From: Candidatus Acidiferrum typicum | GTDB taxonomy: Bacteria > Acidobacteriota > Terriglobia > Acidiferrales > UBA7541 | DNA: 8,421 nucleotides | Assembly (NCBI GenBank): GCA_002478115.1 | Contig: DLMH01000072.1 | Coordinates: forward strand, 1 to 8,421 | Direction: 5' to 3' | Shown here: one piece after another, positions 1 through 7,483 of the stretch | Layout of the letters: the number at the start of each line of letters is the position of its first letter | Numbering within the stretch: the first letter of the stretch is position 1 | Position numbers and translations under genes: made by a program | The notes under the pieces: generated by a model | What the model saw: only the letters and a program-made list of their open reading frames with translations | Told to the model about the DNA's origin: nothing | Database searches by the model: none

Positions 1-954
1 GCGATGGCGAAACTCGATGCCGATGGCCGAGTGCATGAGATCTCCGACCGGGACGACCGTATCGCAACAATCGCGCATGAATATGCAAAGCAGCCCAAAG
101 GCACGCTCGTTGTGTCCCCTGACAACCACTCGCGGGTGGCAATCAACCAAGCCATCCACTTTGCAATGCAGGATACGGACCAGATGCCGTACCACGAAGA
201 CCAGATAAAGGTGCTGGTCGCCCGGCAGGAGATCACTGGCGCTGATCGCCAGTGGGCCACCCAATACGAAGCCGGTAATGTGGTGCGCTACGCCAAAGGC
301 AGCAAGACACTCGGCATTGCACCGGGAGAATACGCGCGCGTCGAAAGCGTTGATGAGAAACAGAACCACGTCACAGTTGAACGGGAAAATGGCCAGCGCC
401 TTAGCTACGACCCTCGCCGTTTACAAGGCGTGACGCTGTATCGGGAGGCAGAGCGGGCGTTCAGTGAAGGTGACCGCATACAGTTCACCGCCCCGAATCG
501 AGACCAGCATGTCGCCAACCGTGAGCTAGGCACCATCGAGAGACTCGACGACAGCGGCAACCTCCGAATCCGCCTCGACTCGGGGCGCGAGATCGCATTC
601 AATGTCCGAGAGAATCCGCACCTCGATTACGGCTACGCGGTCACGAGTCATAGCAGCCAGGGGCAAACTGCTGACCGCGTGCTCATCCATGTGGACACCG
701 AGCAGGGGGGAGAGAAGCTCGTCAATCGTCGCTTGGCATATGTCGCGGTTTCGCGTGGCCGCTACGACGCACAAATCTATACCAACGATAAAACCGCACT
801 TGCCGAGAAGCTTGGCCGCGATGTTTCACGCCGATCCGCCATTGAGGCGACTCGCGCAGCAGCGCCGACAGTCGCACAAAGGAACGAGCCGCCCTCTTCT
901 TTGACGCAGGAGAGACAACGAACAATCGAACGAGACCTCAGCCCTGGCCGCTAG
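1..954 (+). CDS. MobF-family conjugative relaxase/helicase (TraA/TrwC-like), C-terminal part
   Basis: This is the tail end of a conjugative relaxase fused to an SF1B (RecD-like) helicase, the enzyme that nicks and unwinds plasmid DNA for transfer. The frame is open to the left edge, so the N-terminal relaxase domain and Walker A motif lie outside the window; the ATG at 4 is probably internal. Counting from that ATG, GTLVVSPDNHSR (about residues 33-44) fits a helicase core strand. Residues 153-205 look like the small beta-rich insert of the RecD-like fold. YAVTSHSSQGQT (211-222) matches helicase motif V and RLAYVAVSRGRYDAQIYTND (243-262) matches motif VI with its arginine finger. The last 40 residues are charged and probably disordered, ending at TAG. 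Family assignment is strong. The exact subfamily (TraA or TrwC) cannot be fixed from this part. It suggests that the region is, or derives from, a conjugative element. Confidence 0.88.
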   Translation, partial: AMAKLDADGRVHEISDRDDRIATIAHEYAKQPKGTLVVSPDNHSRVAINQAIHFAMQDTDQMPYHEDQIKVLVARQEITGADRQWATQYEAGNVVRYAKGSKTLGIAPGEYARVESVDEKQNHVTVERENGQRLSYDPRRLQGVTLYREAERAFSEGDRIQFTAPNRDQHVANRELGTIERLDDSGNLRIRLDSGREIAFNVRENPHLDYGYAVTSHSSQGQTADRVLIHVDTEQGGEKLVNRRLAYVAVSRGRYDAQIYTNDKTALAEKLGRDVSRRSAIEATRAAAPTVAQRNEPPSSLTQERQRTIERDLSPGR

Positions 955-1007
955 GCACACTACACGCTCCTGCGGTCATATTCCTTAGGCTCTTCTTCCG
1001 GACCAAA

Positions 1008-1127
1008 ACCTCGTTCGCGCGCATGTGGCGGGGCCGAAGTTTCTCCAATAGCCCGAGCTCGTTGAATTCGGAGCGAATCCGTCCGGTGACTACTTTCAAT
1101 GACACAAACAGAGCAAGCGAACGAGGT
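1008..1127. repeat. 11-bp inverted repeat, arms 98 nt apart
   Basis: ACCTCGTTCGC at 1008-1018 is the exact reverse complement of GCGAACGAGGT at 1117-1127. It lies about 55 bp downstream of the relaxase stop codon. Inverted repeats occur near transfer origins, but no nic-like site could be recognised, so the role is unknown and chance is possible. Confidence 0.35.
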
Positions 1128-1349
1128 GTCCCAACCGATCCGACGTGGATTGCCGACAGCCTTTCGTTGCGAGATTCGTGCCTTTTGCATTCAACCTCCA
1201 TTGTTTCTCCGGTGCTTTTCCTTCCCTGTTTTCTTTTGATCTTCCGGCCCGTTCTCAATTCCCTTCCGGCAAACCTTGGCATCCTCTTTTTATAAATGAT
1301 TCAACAAGAGAACAATTTTCACAAGCCAGGAATATTCGAGACAATTCAC

Positions 1350-1378
1350 TTGACACCGAAAGATCATGGCGATATATG
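1350..1378 (+). promoter_or_regulatory. Candidate sigma-70-type promoter for the RHS operon
   Basis: A perfect -35 hexamer TTGACA (1350-1355) is followed after exactly 17 bp by TATATG (1373-1378), a four-of-six match to the -10 consensus. It points toward the exported protein at 1517 and the RHS gene, and would leave a leader of roughly 130 nt. The surrounding DNA (about 1285-1380) is clearly AT-richer than the flanking coding DNA, as expected for a promoter. Similar short matches occur by chance, so this is a candidate only. Confidence 0.45.
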
Positions 1379-1405
1379 AACGTGCATGGATGGTTGCCTT
1401 GCGGT

Positions 1406-1444
1406 GAGTGGGTTGGCTCTTCCAGCCAGCCCTTCGCTCCACTC
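1406..1444 (+). other. Hairpin in the RHS operon leader
   Basis: GGTTGGCT (1411-1418) pairs with AGCCAGCC (1424-1431) across a CTTCC loop, with one G-U pair. GAGTG (1406-1410) can close the base with CACTC (1440-1444) across an 8-nt one-sided bulge. There is no T-run after it, so it is not a standard intrinsic terminator. It would lie in the untranslated leader about 70 nt before the start codon at 1517. A role in mRNA stability or control is only possible. Confidence 0.4.
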
Positions 1445-1516
1445 AGGTCAATACCGCAAACCACGCTCCTATATGCAGGGTGTAGGTGTCTTCGTTCGGA
1501 CTTCTCGGGAGGACTC

Positions 1517-2299
1517 ATGCGCATCCCCTTCCTCGCTTTTCTGATTACCTTCTTCTTGAATTCCCAGGTTCCCCCAAACGCTCCGCCTGTCGTTGTTCGC
1601 GATCCTCAGGCCGTTGCTCTTCTGCAAAAGAGCGTCGCCGTCATGGGAGTCCTGCCTTCCGATAGCAGGGCCAGCGGGGACATTACAATTGTTGCGGGCA
1701 GCTTAACGCAGCTGGGCACGATCCAGATTCTGACTCGCGGCACCACCCAGACCTCAGTCGCCGTGCAGGCGGGAACCGCGAATTGGTCAGTGATTTACTC
1801 TGCGGGCCAGGCGAATCGAATAGAAGCTGGCACAACCAGCGTGCTGTCCGTGGAACGGTCTGCGTCGAGCCAATCTCTACACTTTCCTCTCCCCTTTATA
1901 TACGGCCTTCTCAGCAACCCTGACTCCTCACTGCAGTACATCGGCCAGGAATCCCTCGGCTCCTCCGCGGTAAATCATATCCGCGTGCAGAACACTTTTG
2001 CGTCACAGCCTTTGTGGCAGTCCCTCAGCGAGTTCACCATGGCGGATATCTGGCTCGATGTCTCTACCGAGCTTCCCGCCAAAATCTCCCTCGTCCGAAG
2101 AGATGGCGGAGGTTCCGCACCGAAGATTCCAATTTCCATTTCGTACTCGAACTACCAGACAGTCTCGGGCGTGCAATATCCCTTCACCATCCAGGAATTC
2201 GTCACTGGCACTCTCTGGACGACTACCACCATTCAATCCGTCTCGTTCAACACCGGACTGACCGACGCGAATTTCCCCGTGATGCAGGAAGGCAACTGA
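1517..2299 (+). CDS. Small exported protein coupled to the RHS gene, possibly LolA-like
   Basis: This 260-residue protein has no firmly recognised function. The start is ATG 1517, preceded by GGGAGGA (1507-1513); it opens MRIPFLAFLITFFLNSQ, a short Sec signal peptide, without a lipobox Cys. The mature part looks mostly beta: repeated short strands (ITIVAGSLTQLGTIQI, AKISLVRRDGG, ISISYSNYQTVSGVQYPF) end in SVSFNTGLTDANFPV. This closing pattern, a surface described as 'YSxY...VxGVxxPFxI' followed by 'xNxxLxDxxF', resembles LolA/LolB-like half-barrel proteins that carry lipid or lipoproteins in the periplasm; that match is from memory and weak. The stop codon lies one base before the RHS start, so the two are almost surely one operon and translationally coupled. 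A role in escorting or presenting the RHS protein after export is an inference. The open frame upstream to 1145 is not part of the gene. Confidence 0.8.
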   Translation: MRIPFLAFLITFFLNSQVPPNAPPVVVRDPQAVALLQKSVAVMGVLPSDSRASGDITIVAGSLTQLGTIQILTRGTTQTSVAVQAGTANWSVIYSAGQANRIEAGTTSVLSVERSASSQSLHFPLPFIYGLLSNPDSSLQYIGQESLGSSAVNHIRVQNTFASQPLWQSLSEFTMADIWLDVSTELPAKISLVRRDGGGSAPKIPISISYSNYQTVSGVQYPFTIQEFVTGTLWTTTTIQSVSFNTGLTDANFPVMQEGN

Positions 2300-2300
2300 C

Positions 2301-5300
2301 ATGAAAAGACTCCTGCTTGCAGTAGCTTTTCTACTCTCACCCTCGTTGCTCCAAGCACAGAACACCGGTACAGGCCTGCCGAGTTTTGGTTCTTTTACGT
2401 CAGGCGGCTTCGACACCGTCAACAATCAAAACCTGAATGTTCTTTTTTCGATTCCTCTTATCTCCAGCGCTGGTCGAGGAATGCCATTAAATCTGCCTCT
2501 GACATACAACTCTCTTGTCTACCAGAATTACCAAAACACGTGGTTGCCAGCGCCTCCTTATGGCGAGTGGGGATGGTTCCAGCCAGGGACCGGATCCGTC
2601 ACATGGACCTCTCAGCTTACCTCGTTCAGATGTGGGACCGGTTACGGCACCCAAACCCGTTACTACAATTATAGTTTCGTCGACATACTTGGAACCTCAC
2701 ATCCGGTCCCTGCGATTAGCTTCCTCCATTATTCCTGCGGCAACCCATGGTCCGGGACATTTTCCGGCACCGCTTCCGATAACTCCGGTTACTATCTTGA
2801 TGCCTCCACTTTGCATCCCTACGCCACAGTAACTACTCCCAGCGGAGCGCAAGCCTTAAACCCGCTCAACTATATGGCTGACACCAACGGAAACTACATC
2901 TCGGAAACCGTCGTTAGCTCGACCGAAACGGACTGGACTGATTCGGTTGGAAACAAGGCCGCAAAAGTAATTTATAACCCGAGCCAGTCGGCCCCGACTA
3001 GCGTACAATTCGAATTCCTCGATGGCAGCGGCAACTACCAAACGATCACGCTCAAATATCAGTCCTACCCTATCAAGACCAATTTCGCTTGCAGCGGAGT
3101 GACGGAATACACGGGCACCGCGTACTTGCCCTATGAATTGGATATTCCATCCCCGGTCAGCGGCACGCTGACATACAAATTCACTTACGAGCAGACCCCA
3201 GGCCTCAGCGGCTACTACTCGGGCCGTCTCCAGCAGGTGACTCTTCCGACGGGCGGATACTACCAGTACACGTATCCGGGTGTAAACGACAGCATCAGCT
3301 GCTCGGACGGGACGACTCTCAAAATGAACCGCGTCGTGAGTGACGGCACAAATTCAGCGACGTGGAATTTCGTCCGCAATACGGCGAATTCGACGACCAC
3401 GGTTACCACGCCGCAGCTTGCCGACACACCCAATGCTAACGACACCGTTTACGGTTTCAATTCTCTCGGGCAAGAAACTTCCCGGAAAATCTACGCCAAT
3501 TCACCGGGGACGACTCTTTGGCGGACAATCAATACTACCTGGGCATCCAACAGTACCCCCGCGACTCAAGTCACGATTTTGGAAGACAATAGCACCAAAG
3601 CGGAAGCGGACACCTGGTATGATTCGAACGGACTGATCGATGAGGTAGCCGAATACGACTGGGGAACAGGAGCCCACGGAAGCGCAAGTTGGATTCGGTC
3701 GACTTACTACTCTTATCTGGGAGGCACCAACTACACGAGTCGCAATATTCTTAATCTCGTGACCTCCAAAGTGATCAAAGATGGCAGCGGCACCATCCAG
3801 TACCGGCAAGACACTGCGTACGATGGCAACACGATTACCAATTGTCCGACCGGCGTTCCTCAACACGACGACACCGACTATCCGTGTTCGATGAATTATC
3901 GCGGCAATCCCACCACCGTCACCACGTACACCTCGCCTTCTGTCCCTTCCGGCGGCATACCCAAGAATTTCACCTATGATGTGTTCGGTAACCTGCTCAC
4001 CGCTCAACTGAATTGTTGCCAAAGCAAAACCTGGAGCTATTCCGCGGCCACGCAATACTCCCAGCCCGACTCTGTCACCAGCGGCACATCCCCGACCCTC
4101 ACGACGAGCTACCTATACAACCTTTACCTTGGCCTCGTTACCAAGGCGACCGACCCCAACAATCTGGTCACGAACTATTCCTATGATTTTCTGCGCCGTC
4201 CAACGCAGATTTCCCAGGTCAACGGCTCGACATCCGGCGAAAGCATCTCCTATGCTTACGACGACGTGCACCTCACTACGGCCACAACGACCGCAATCGA
4301 TTCCTCGAAATCCGTCCAACAAATCACCGGTGTCGATGGCCTGGGTCGCCCGAACCTGTCCACAATTGAAGACATCAACAACAATGTGATCTCCAACGTG
4401 AACGCGAAGTACGATCTGGCCGGCGGAGCCTACAGCACTAGCAATCCTTACACGGGTTCTGCGTCCTATTGGACGACAACGGCTCTTGATGTACTTGGCC
4501 GTCCAAGCAGTGTGACACTTCCGGATAAGTCTGCGACGAGTTACGCGTATTCGACAAATACCGTGACGGCCACTGACCCAGCGGGGAAGCAACGCGAATC
4601 CACCTTCGATGCGGCGGGCCGTCTGACCGTCGTGACGGAACCAGATGTGACGAACAGCAACAAGTTAACGCTCAATACGACCTACACCTATACCGTCCTG
4701 GATGCCCTCGCCTCTGTGACAACTCCAGACCAGGTCCGCACGTACACCTACGATGCGCTTGGACGTTTGGTAAGTTCTGTCACGCCGGAGGGCGGCACTA
4801 CCTGCTTCGGCACAGTCACGAGCGACACGTGCAACGCCAACGGTTACGACAACTTCAATAACTTGCTCTATAGAACGGATGCGCGTGGCGTGCTCACAAC
4901 CTACGGCTACGATGGACTCAATCGCCTCACGGGCGTCGGCTACACCACGACCGGCACCACCGCCCAGGCCACGCCTTCGGTTAGGTTCACCTACGGCACC
5001 AACGTCTCGCAGTACAACAATGGTCTGCTCATCACGACCACGGATGGTGTTGGCTCCGAGAACTATTCGTACAATCCGCTGGAGCAGATGACCCAGCTAC
5101 AAAAAGTCATCAACGGGACGACGTATACTACGTCCTACGCCTACAATTTGGCGGGTGAGCTAACTCAAATCACCTATCCCTCCGGCCGCGTGATCCAGCA
5201 GAGCGTCGACACGATTGGTCGGCTTTGCGAAATTGCCCCATCCACCACTGGTTGCGGCACAGCCGCCAGCCCCTATGCCACAGGGTACAGCTACAGTCCC

Positions 5301-6959
5301 GCGCAGCAACTCACCGGCTTCAATTACGGCAATGGAGTTACCGCCAGCCTCGGTTATTCGACCGACGGTCGTCTGCAGTTGAACTCGATCTCCTACGGCA
5401 AGAGCGGCACCACGCTCTTCGGCTTGACCTACGCCTACGGAACTGCTCCAAACAACAACGGCCAGATCACCAGCATCACAGACAGCATGGACAATGGGCG
5501 CAGCGTCACCTACACCTATGATGGATTGGCACGCCTTTCCACCGCCGTCACCCCTGGCTCCGCCAATTACGCCGCCTGGGGCCTTAAGCAGACCTACGAC
5601 CGCTACGGCAACCGTTGGTCGCAAACCGCCATCTCCGGCTGCACCGGGCAGACCTGCCCGCAACCTTCCGTTTCCTTTAACGCTGCCACGAACCGCATCA
5701 ATTCCACTGGATATGCTTACGACGCCAACGGCAACATGACCAACGACGGCGTCAATACACTGGTCTACGACGCCGAAAATCGTTCCACCAGCGCCTCAAA
5801 TGGCAGTTCCGCGGGAGCCTACATCTACGATGGCAACGGCCTCCGCGTGGAGAAATGCGTCCCCAACTGTACCAGCCCCACGACGTACACAACCTATGTC
5901 TTTTCGGGCAGCAAAGTGGTCGCCGAATACGACAACGGGGCTGCGCCATCTGCTCCCTCGCGTGAATATGTCTACGGCGGCTCGGCGCTCCTGGCCAAAA
6001 TCGATTCTTCCGGCACGAAGTATTACCATCAAGATCAGCTTTCGAACCGTCTGGTCACCAGTTCCACCGGCGCAGTGTTGGCCCAGATGGGCCATTTCCC
6101 CTTCGGCGAATCCTGGTACAACGCCACCAACGATAAGCTTTTCTTCACCACCTACGAGCGCGACGCCGAATCCGGCAACGACTATGCCCAAGCCCGCTAC
6201 TACGTCAACCGCCTCGCCCTCTTCTCCGCGCTCGACTCGATCTCGGGCGACAACAGCGATCCACAGTCCCTTAACCTCTACCCCTACGTCCGCAACGATC
6301 CGATCGACTTCCTCGATCCCACGGGCCAGTTCCGCGCGGCCGTCTGTGTTATTCCAGCCTATGCCAACTGCGGCCTGGGGGGAGGAGGCGGTAACGATTC
6401 GTGGGAAGGCGAGCTCATTGACTTTGCATTCACGCCGACTTTCTGGTGCGAAAACGGCCCTGTCTTGGGCAATTTAGGCGCGCTTGACCTCCTCGACCCC
6501 GGCTCCCCCATCGGCAGCGGTGTTGGTGGCGCCGCAAACAACGGGCCCGCAAATAGTCCGGCTAATCCCCCACCGTGCCAAGCGAAGGTTCTAAACGCTA
6601 CCAACAATCAGTTTGGAACGAACTATACAGATGCCAATGTCAACAGCACTTTTAATTTCTCAACAGGAGCGCCTCCGGGACAAGGTACGTTGAACTTGAA
6701 CATCTATGGCTCAACGGCAGGAGTATCCCCCGGCTACTATCCGGTTCATTGGTGGACCTACGCCATCGGGTATGGGCCAACCCTCCACGCTGTAAGCGGT
6801 CCCGGAGGGAATGGTGGGCTAGATAGCACGCAAACTTTGCCGTTTGGGCCTAATCAAGCTACGTTCCACATCGATTCAGGCTTTCCGTACAACCCAATCG
6901 GCGCATTTTTCCATTGGCTGCTGAACATGACGAAGGCAGGAGGATACCCCCAATGCTAA
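2301..6959 (+). CDS. Sec-exported RHS/YD-repeat protein with variable C-terminal tail
   Basis: This is a 1552-residue RHS-family protein, whose YD repeats build a hollow beta shell that typically encloses a C-terminal toxin. ATG 2301 has AGGAAGG (2286-2292) 8 nt upstream. Residues 1-19 are a signal peptide (MKRLLLAVAFLLSPSLLQA, cut before Q20). Residues 20 to about 540 form a Ser/Thr/Tyr-rich N-terminal region with the SIPLISSAGRGMPLNLPLTYNS motif common near the start of exported RHS proteins. YD repeats follow from about 559 (YD at 559, 628, 817, 870, 1073 and 1140 are clear). The RHS core runs from YYHQDQLSNRLVTS (1241) through GHFPFGE and ARYYVNRLALFSALD to DPTG (1339-1342). The 210-residue tail has a Gly-rich linker to GVGGAANNGP (about 1407-1416), then a tip of unknown activity rich in Asn, Gly and aromatics, ending PQC. 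The tip is AT-richer than the core. Known RHS toxins act on neighbouring cells; whether this tip is toxic is not shown. No frameshift is seen. Confidence 0.93.
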   Translation: MKRLLLAVAFLLSPSLLQAQNTGTGLPSFGSFTSGGFDTVNNQNLNVLFSIPLISSAGRGMPLNLPLTYNSLVYQNYQNTWLPAPPYGEWGWFQPGTGSVTWTSQLTSFRCGTGYGTQTRYYNYSFVDILGTSHPVPAISFLHYSCGNPWSGTFSGTASDNSGYYLDASTLHPYATVTTPSGAQALNPLNYMADTNGNYISETVVSSTETDWTDSVGNKAAKVIYNPSQSAPTSVQFEFLDGSGNYQTITLKYQSYPIKTNFACSGVTEYTGTAYLPYELDIPSPVSGTLTYKFTYEQTPGLSGYYSGRLQQVTLPTGGYYQYTYPGVNDSISCSDGTTLKMNRVVSDGTNSATWNFVRNTANSTTTVTTPQLADTPNANDTVYGFNSLGQETSRKIYANSPGTTLWRTINTTWASNSTPATQVTILEDNSTKAEADTWYDSNGLIDEVAEYDWGTGAHGSASWIRSTYYSYLGGTNYTSRNILNLVTSKVIKDGSGTIQYRQDTAYDGNTITNCPTGVPQHDDTDYPCSMNYRGNPTTVTTYTSPSVPSGGIPKNFTYDVFGNLLTAQLNCCQSKTWSYSAATQYSQPDSVTSGTSPTLTTSYLYNLYLGLVTKATDPNNLVTNYSYDFLRRPTQISQVNGSTSGESISYAYDDVHLTTATTTAIDSSKSVQQITGVDGLGRPNLSTIEDINNNVISNVNAKYDLAGGAYSTSNPYTGSASYWTTTALDVLGRPSSVTLPDKSATSYAYSTNTVTATDPAGKQRESTFDAAGRLTVVTEPDVTNSNKLTLNTTYTYTVLDALASVTTPDQVRTYTYDALGRLVSSVTPEGGTTCFGTVTSDTCNANGYDNFNNLLYRTDARGVLTTYGYDGLNRLTGVGYTTTGTTAQATPSVRFTYGTNVSQYNNGLLITTTDGVGSENYSYNPLEQMTQLQKVINGTTYTTSYAYNLAGELTQITYPSGRVIQQSVDTIGRLCEIAPSTTGCGTAASPYATGYSYSPAQQLTGFNYGNGVTASLGYSTDGRLQLNSISYGKSGTTLFGLTYAYGTAPNNNGQITSITDSMDNGRSVTYTYDGLARLSTAVTPGSANYAAWGLKQTYDRYGNRWSQTAISGCTGQTCPQPSVSFNAATNRINSTGYAYDANGNMTNDGVNTLVYDAENRSTSASNGSSAGAYIYDGNGLRVEKCVPNCTSPTTYTTYVFSGSKVVAEYDNGAAPSAPSREYVYGGSALLAKIDSSGTKYYHQDQLSNRLVTSSTGAVLAQMGHFPFGESWYNATNDKLFFTTYERDAESGNDYAQARYYVNRLALFSALDSISGDNSDPQSLNLYPYVRNDPIDFLDPTGQFRAAVCVIPAYANCGLGGGGGNDSWEGELIDFAFTPTFWCENGPVLGNLGALDLLDPGSPIGSGVGGAANNGPANSPANPPPCQAKVLNATNNQFGTNYTDANVNSTFNFSTGAPPGQGTLNLNIYGSTAGVSPGYYPVHWWTYAIGYGPTLHAVSGPGGNGGLDSTQTLPFGPNQATFHIDSGFPYNPIGAFFHWLLNMTKAGGYPQC
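6531..6547 (+). repeat. Junction direct repeat, copy 1 (inside the RHS tail)
   Basis: GCCGCAAACAACGGGCC starts on a codon boundary and encodes AANNGP (from residue 1411). The identical 17 bp recur at 7483-7499, 952 bp downstream, in the same codon phase relative to the frame that follows. A further 7-bp match (CTAATCC) follows at 6562-6568 here and at 7499-7505 in copy 2, so the second copy may lack a 14-bp insertion. Confidence 0.85.
6939..6943 (+). promoter_or_regulatory. Ribosome binding site deciding the start at 6953
   Basis: AGGAGG at 6938-6943 lies within the last codons of the RHS gene, 9 nt before ATG 6953. It favours this start over the in-frame ATG at 6914, which would place 13 unneeded residues before the signal peptide. 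Confidence 0.7.
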
Positions 6960-7483
6960 TCGGGCATCGTCAAGTATCCTTCTGCTTTGGCTTTCTGGTA
7001 ACCGTTTTGCTAATCTTGCCTGCGATGTCACTTTCTGCCCAAACGATTGAAATCAAATTGGTGGACGGTAGAAATGGGCGCCCTATGGTTGGGACCTCTT
7101 CTTACGTGAATGTGTGGGTGGGCGGAGAGCGAAAGGAGGCAATCGCAATACCGACGGATGAGAAAGGCGTTGCTCGACTACAGCTAACGCTGAATCCGAG
7201 CGAAGTAAACATCCCCAACTCGAAGAACAACGGTTCGATAGTCGTAGACCATCCTGTTGTGAAATACGATGAGTCTTTCCGAATCAATGCTCCCTATGTG
7301 TTGTGTGGGTCAGGAGGGCGGAGCTATTCGTGGCTGGAACTGAAGAACCTCAGCACCAAAGAAGTCCTTGACCACGGATATGCTTCGGCAAACACATGCG
7401 GAAAAGCCGCAGTCTCGCCACAGCCCGGACAAGTAGTCCTGTTCGTCAGGCCCCTCACGTTCTGGGAAAAAATGAAGCAGTAG
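6953..7483 (+). CDS. Small exported protein in the immunity position of the RHS operon
   Basis: This 176-residue protein begins at ATG 6953, inside ATGCTAA, so its start overlaps the RHS stop codon and translation is likely coupled. Residues 1-29 are a signal peptide (hydrophobic stretch FCFGFLVTVLLILPAM, cut after SLSA). The mature part TIEIKLVDGRNGRPM...TDEKGVARLQL looks like a small Ig- or transthyretin-like beta domain of the carboxypeptidase-regulatory type, with two Cys (YVLCGSGG and NTCGK) that could form a disulfide. It ends VRPLTFWEKMKQ. I do not recognise a named family. Genes directly after polymorphic-toxin genes often encode the cognate immunity protein, and a periplasmic location would suit protection against an incoming exported tip. 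That role is inferred from position only. The longer frame from 6914 is less likely because 6953 has the better ribosome site and signal peptide. The last 87 bp overlap an ATG-initiated frame in another phase (7396). Confidence 0.82.
   Translation: MLIGHRQVSFCFGFLVTVLLILPAMSLSAQTIEIKLVDGRNGRPMVGTSSYVNVWVGGERKEAIAIPTDEKGVARLQLTLNPSEVNIPNSKNNGSIVVDHPVVKYDESFRINAPYVLCGSGGRSYSWLELKNLSTKEVLDHGYASANTCGKAAVSPQPGQVVLFVRPLTFWEKMKQ

Larger units (their letters stand above)
955..1516. other. 562-bp gap between relaxase and RHS operon
   Basis: No convincing gene is seen. Minus-strand open frames cover about 938-1282 (114 codons, with an internal ATG preceded by GGAG near 1200) but resemble no family I know, are rich in Arg and Lys, and run into the relaxase 3' end. 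The + frame of the downstream gene is open from 1145, but this extension lacks a ribosome site and would bury a signal peptide. The gap holds an 11-bp inverted repeat (1008-1018 and 1117-1127), a promoter candidate at 1350-1378 and a hairpin at 1406-1444. No clear terminator follows the relaxase stop codon. Confidence 0.5.

Noticed and set aside
938..1282. Minus-strand open frame of 114 codons (and an overlapping one at 960-1190) between relaxase and RHS operon
   Set aside because: It resembles no known family, is rich in basic residues, overlaps the relaxase end and competes with other open frames in the same GC-rich stretch. It is kept only as a remark in the gap entry.
1145..1516. Upstream extension of the exported protein gene to the first in-frame ATG
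   Set aside because: The extension has no ribosome site, contains the promoter candidate, and would place about 124 residues ahead of a clear signal peptide at 1517.
2301..6959. Long open frames in other phases and on the minus strand across the RHS gene
   Set aside because: They mirror the strong codon bias of the RHS gene, lack ribosome sites and show low-complexity translations; they are shadows.
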